From: Helicoverpa zea
Lineage: Eukaryota > Arthropoda > Insecta > Lepidoptera > Noctuidae
DNA length: 64,000 nucleotides
Direction: 5' to 3'
NCBI RefSeq assembly: GCF_022581195.2
Contig: NC_061453.1
Coordinates: 10,372,001 to 10,436,000 of the forward strand
Each line of letters starts with the position of its first letter. The first letter of the stretch is position 1. Made by a program: the position numbers and the translations under genes. A model generated the notes under the pieces. It was given only the letters and a program-made list of their open reading frames with translations, did no database searches and was not told the DNA's origin. Positions 62,596 to 64,000 of the stretch are shown here, in pieces.

Positions 62596-63621
62596 CTGAG
62601 AAAATAGAATAATCAATTAATCATACCTGTAAAAATAGTCGTATGTTTTAATAAAATAAAGTACTATGATTTTTGATCAACTTAAATACACCTATTCTGC
62701 GAATATACTCAGACAACTGCACCAAAAAAATGTCACCATAATTCTCTTTTTTTACCAAGGTAGCCTGAAGCTAGCTATCATAATGAGTACTTTTCAAAAC
62801 ATTATTTCCTGTTAACTTTTATTGACATCAAATTCGTTTATGTAACCTGTGATAAATTGGTGGCTCAATAAAGGCTTGCCTAGTTTATTGACAATTGTTA
62901 ATCTTCCTGGATTCACTTGGATAATAACATAATTCTATTTTATTTTTTCTTTTGTACAAATATGTGTGTATAATTTACTTGGTCAGGCTTGAATCCCTTG
63001 TCGACGCAGCGCTCGATGACATCGGCGATCTTCACGGTCTGGCTGGAGCCCGCCAAGTCGCGGACAATAGCGAATATACGGTCCGTTGAGCTTATACCCC
63101 TGGATAAGAGAAATGTTTAATTAGTAACAAAACATAAATAAGAAAATATTTAATTTCTAGATTCGAATATATAGTACATGTTTTATTAATAATAATTAAT
63201 TGTTCATAGTTAGATACTTAACAAAAAGAATTTATATTTTAAAGACTATTCCATTGTATTTTTTTTACATCATGCACTAATCGTCAGTTGATAATTACCT
63301 CTGTACGTTCTCATCAACAGGTGATAAAGACTGCTTTGACATCTCCACTAGGCGGATCGCTTCAGATACATCCTCTTTTTCCACTACGTCGGATAGCCTG
63401 CATATCAAATTTAGTTTTAAGTGTTAGTACAACATTATAACTTGCTTCAGAGTTAAATTTTTGAAACCTTTTTTGAAATCGGTTAAAAATATACATTTCA
63501 TTAACATACCTAAGCCGTGCGAGTGCGGTGGACAGACGTAAGATGGCGAGCAGATTCCTGGCCGACGTGAATGTGACGTCACGAGCGTTGCGCGCTTCAC
63601 GGCGCAGCTCCACGTAGGATG
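62515..63621 (-). CDS. Mcm7: MCM7 replicative helicase subunit, last four exons (partial)
   Basis: MCM7 is one of the six subunits of the MCM2-7 hexamer, the ring helicase that is loaded at replication origins and unwinds DNA in S phase in the nucleus. The visible exons are 63510-63621, 63299-63397, 62979-63099 and 62515-62595. They join without a stop into 136 residues plus one split codon, against about 715 residues for the whole protein, so this is the last fifth. In order one reads the end of the AAA+ module (TSARNLLAILRLSTALARLR), then VVEKEDVSEAIRL, then the C-terminal winged-helix part ending EYENLNVWQVNQVRTKITFM. The ending closely resembles vertebrate MCM7 as I remember it. All introns are GT-AG and short (112, 199 and 383 bp). 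The 5' part lies beyond base 64000. Nothing looks broken. Identification is secure; only the exact UTR limits are open. Confidence 0.96.
62979..63099 (-). CDS. Mcm7: MCM7 exon, winged-helix domain
   Basis: This 121-bp exon runs from a TATCCAG acceptor to a GTAAAT donor. It encodes GISSTDRIFAIVRDLAGSSQ, then TVKIADVIERCVDKGFKPDQ. This is the C-terminal winged-helix domain, which in MCM proteins takes part in helicase loading and protein contacts. It ends on a complete codon, so the final exon starts in phase 0. Confidence 0.95.
63299..63397 (-). CDS. Mcm7: MCM7 exon, VVEKEDV segment
   Basis: This 99-bp exon sits between a TATGCAG acceptor and a GTAATT donor. It encodes LSDVVEKEDVSEAIRLVEMS and a short variable linker (KQSLSPVDENVQ). 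The DVVEKEDV..AIRL block is the hallmark end of the MCM7 helicase domain. The linker leading to the winged-helix domain is the part that varies most between animals. Phase is kept on both sides: one base in, two bases out. Confidence 0.95.
63510..63621 (-). CDS. Mcm7: MCM7 exon, AAA+ lid helix region
   Basis: This 112-bp exon lies between a CCTTCCAG acceptor and a GTATGT donor. It begins with the last two bases of a split codon and encodes SYVELRREARNARDVTF followed by TSARNLLAILRLSTALARLR. The latter is the conserved helix of the MCM AAA+ lid. Its TSAR arginine probably holds the sensor-2 position; that is inferred from family alignment as I remember it. The exon ends with AG, and the arginine codon is completed in the next exon. 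Confidence 0.95.
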
Positions 63622-63759
63622 CTGGAAGGATGCAGCTTTTATACATATAGCATTGGCGTTGGAGCGGGAAAATTCTTTGACAATTAATAATTTCTGATCA
63701 TGAAGGCGTTTACATCGTTTTTTGAGACAATTAGGCTTGAAACTGCGTTAAGCGGGCAC

Positions 63760-63885
63760 CCTCGTTGTTTCATACAAAACGGGGCGGGGATCAGTGCGGC
63801 TGTCCGTCACGGGAAGGCGCGCCCAGCACGCCAGGAACCGCCACCGAGCGACGGAACCCGGCGCGGCGGTGGTGTCCGCCAAAGG
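63760..63885. repeat. GC-rich block in the MCM7 intron, probable repeat
   Basis: A stretch of about 125 bp is strongly GC- and CpG-rich, unlike the AT-rich intron around it. Neither strand gives MCM7 sequence that would continue upstream of SYVELRREARN, so it is not the missing exon. The lead-in TTGTTTCATACAAAACGGGG resembles the edge of dispersed elements in moths, but that is memory, not proof. No clear terminal repeats or target duplication are visible. Confidence 0.35.
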
Positions 63886-64000
63886 TAACATGATTCAAGG
63901 TTTGTTCAGTCAGGGCTCCCACAAAATTTGTTGGGTTGTTTTAATGGAAATATTTTTTTGTTTTCTGCGTCACATGCTGGTGCAGTATGCTAGGAGTACA

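Noticed and set aside
1..64000. CRISPR arrays, operons, phage genes or bacterial insertion sequences
   Set aside because: No regularly spaced identical repeats, no ribosome-binding-site-led gene strings and no such protein families are visible. Introns, SINEs and MITEs show this is an animal genome.

Overview
The window looks like nuclear DNA of a moth or butterfly, probably a noctuid-type lepidopteran. It is AT-rich, has short introns in the one clear gene, contains the GTAGGTACCTAC palindrome common in Lepidoptera, and is peppered with repeat types I know from lepidopteran genomes. It is overwhelmingly non-coding. I see no rRNA gene, no free-standing tRNA gene, no CRISPR array and no bacterial or viral gene block.

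The one securely identified gene is at the right end: the last four coding exons of the replicative helicase subunit MCM7, on the minus strand (62515-63621). All splice sites and phases agree, and the normal MCM7 C-terminus is present. Its upstream exons lie beyond base 64000.

Three other coding candidates are on the minus strand. The first is a likely first exon at 45706-45832 with a hydrophobic signal peptide, behind a GC-rich leader, a TATA-like box and a TGACGTCA site; its later exons were not found. The second is a codon-like 65-residue reading frame at 59671-59868. The third is a weaker 48-residue frame at 51064-51210. Two weaker guesses are listed with low confidence.

Region by region: 1-12.5 kb shows no gene. 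12.5-13.8 kb holds a SINE-tail scrap and a nested pair of repeats, a 573-bp inverted-repeat element inside an older repeat. 13.8-23.3 kb is gene-free with stretches that look like regulatory DNA. 23.3-29.1 kb carries four dispersed or fold-back repeats. 29.1-44.3 kb is gene-free but has a same-strand GTAAC array (33.47-33.75 kb), a perfect 14-bp hairpin (34.8 kb), a palindrome cluster (39.6 kb) and a CpG-rich block (41.5-41.9 kb). 44.37-44.77 kb is a complete tRNA-derived SINE with a perfect 16-bp target duplication. 45.7-46.4 kb is the signal-peptide exon and its GC-rich surroundings. 54.6-62.4 kb is dense in small transposons: a hAT-type MITE with a perfect 8-bp duplication, a TA-flanked pogo/mariner-type MITE, a fold-back element, several old repeats and a Helitron-type element next to the MCM7 3' end.

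No pathway can be reconstructed, because only one gene has a known function. The most plausible reading of the large empty area is intergenic or intronic DNA around genes with distant exons. I found nothing that amounts to a new multi-gene system. The best leads are the signal-peptide exon, the 65-residue frame, the GTAAC array and the mirrored splice-donor hairpin.
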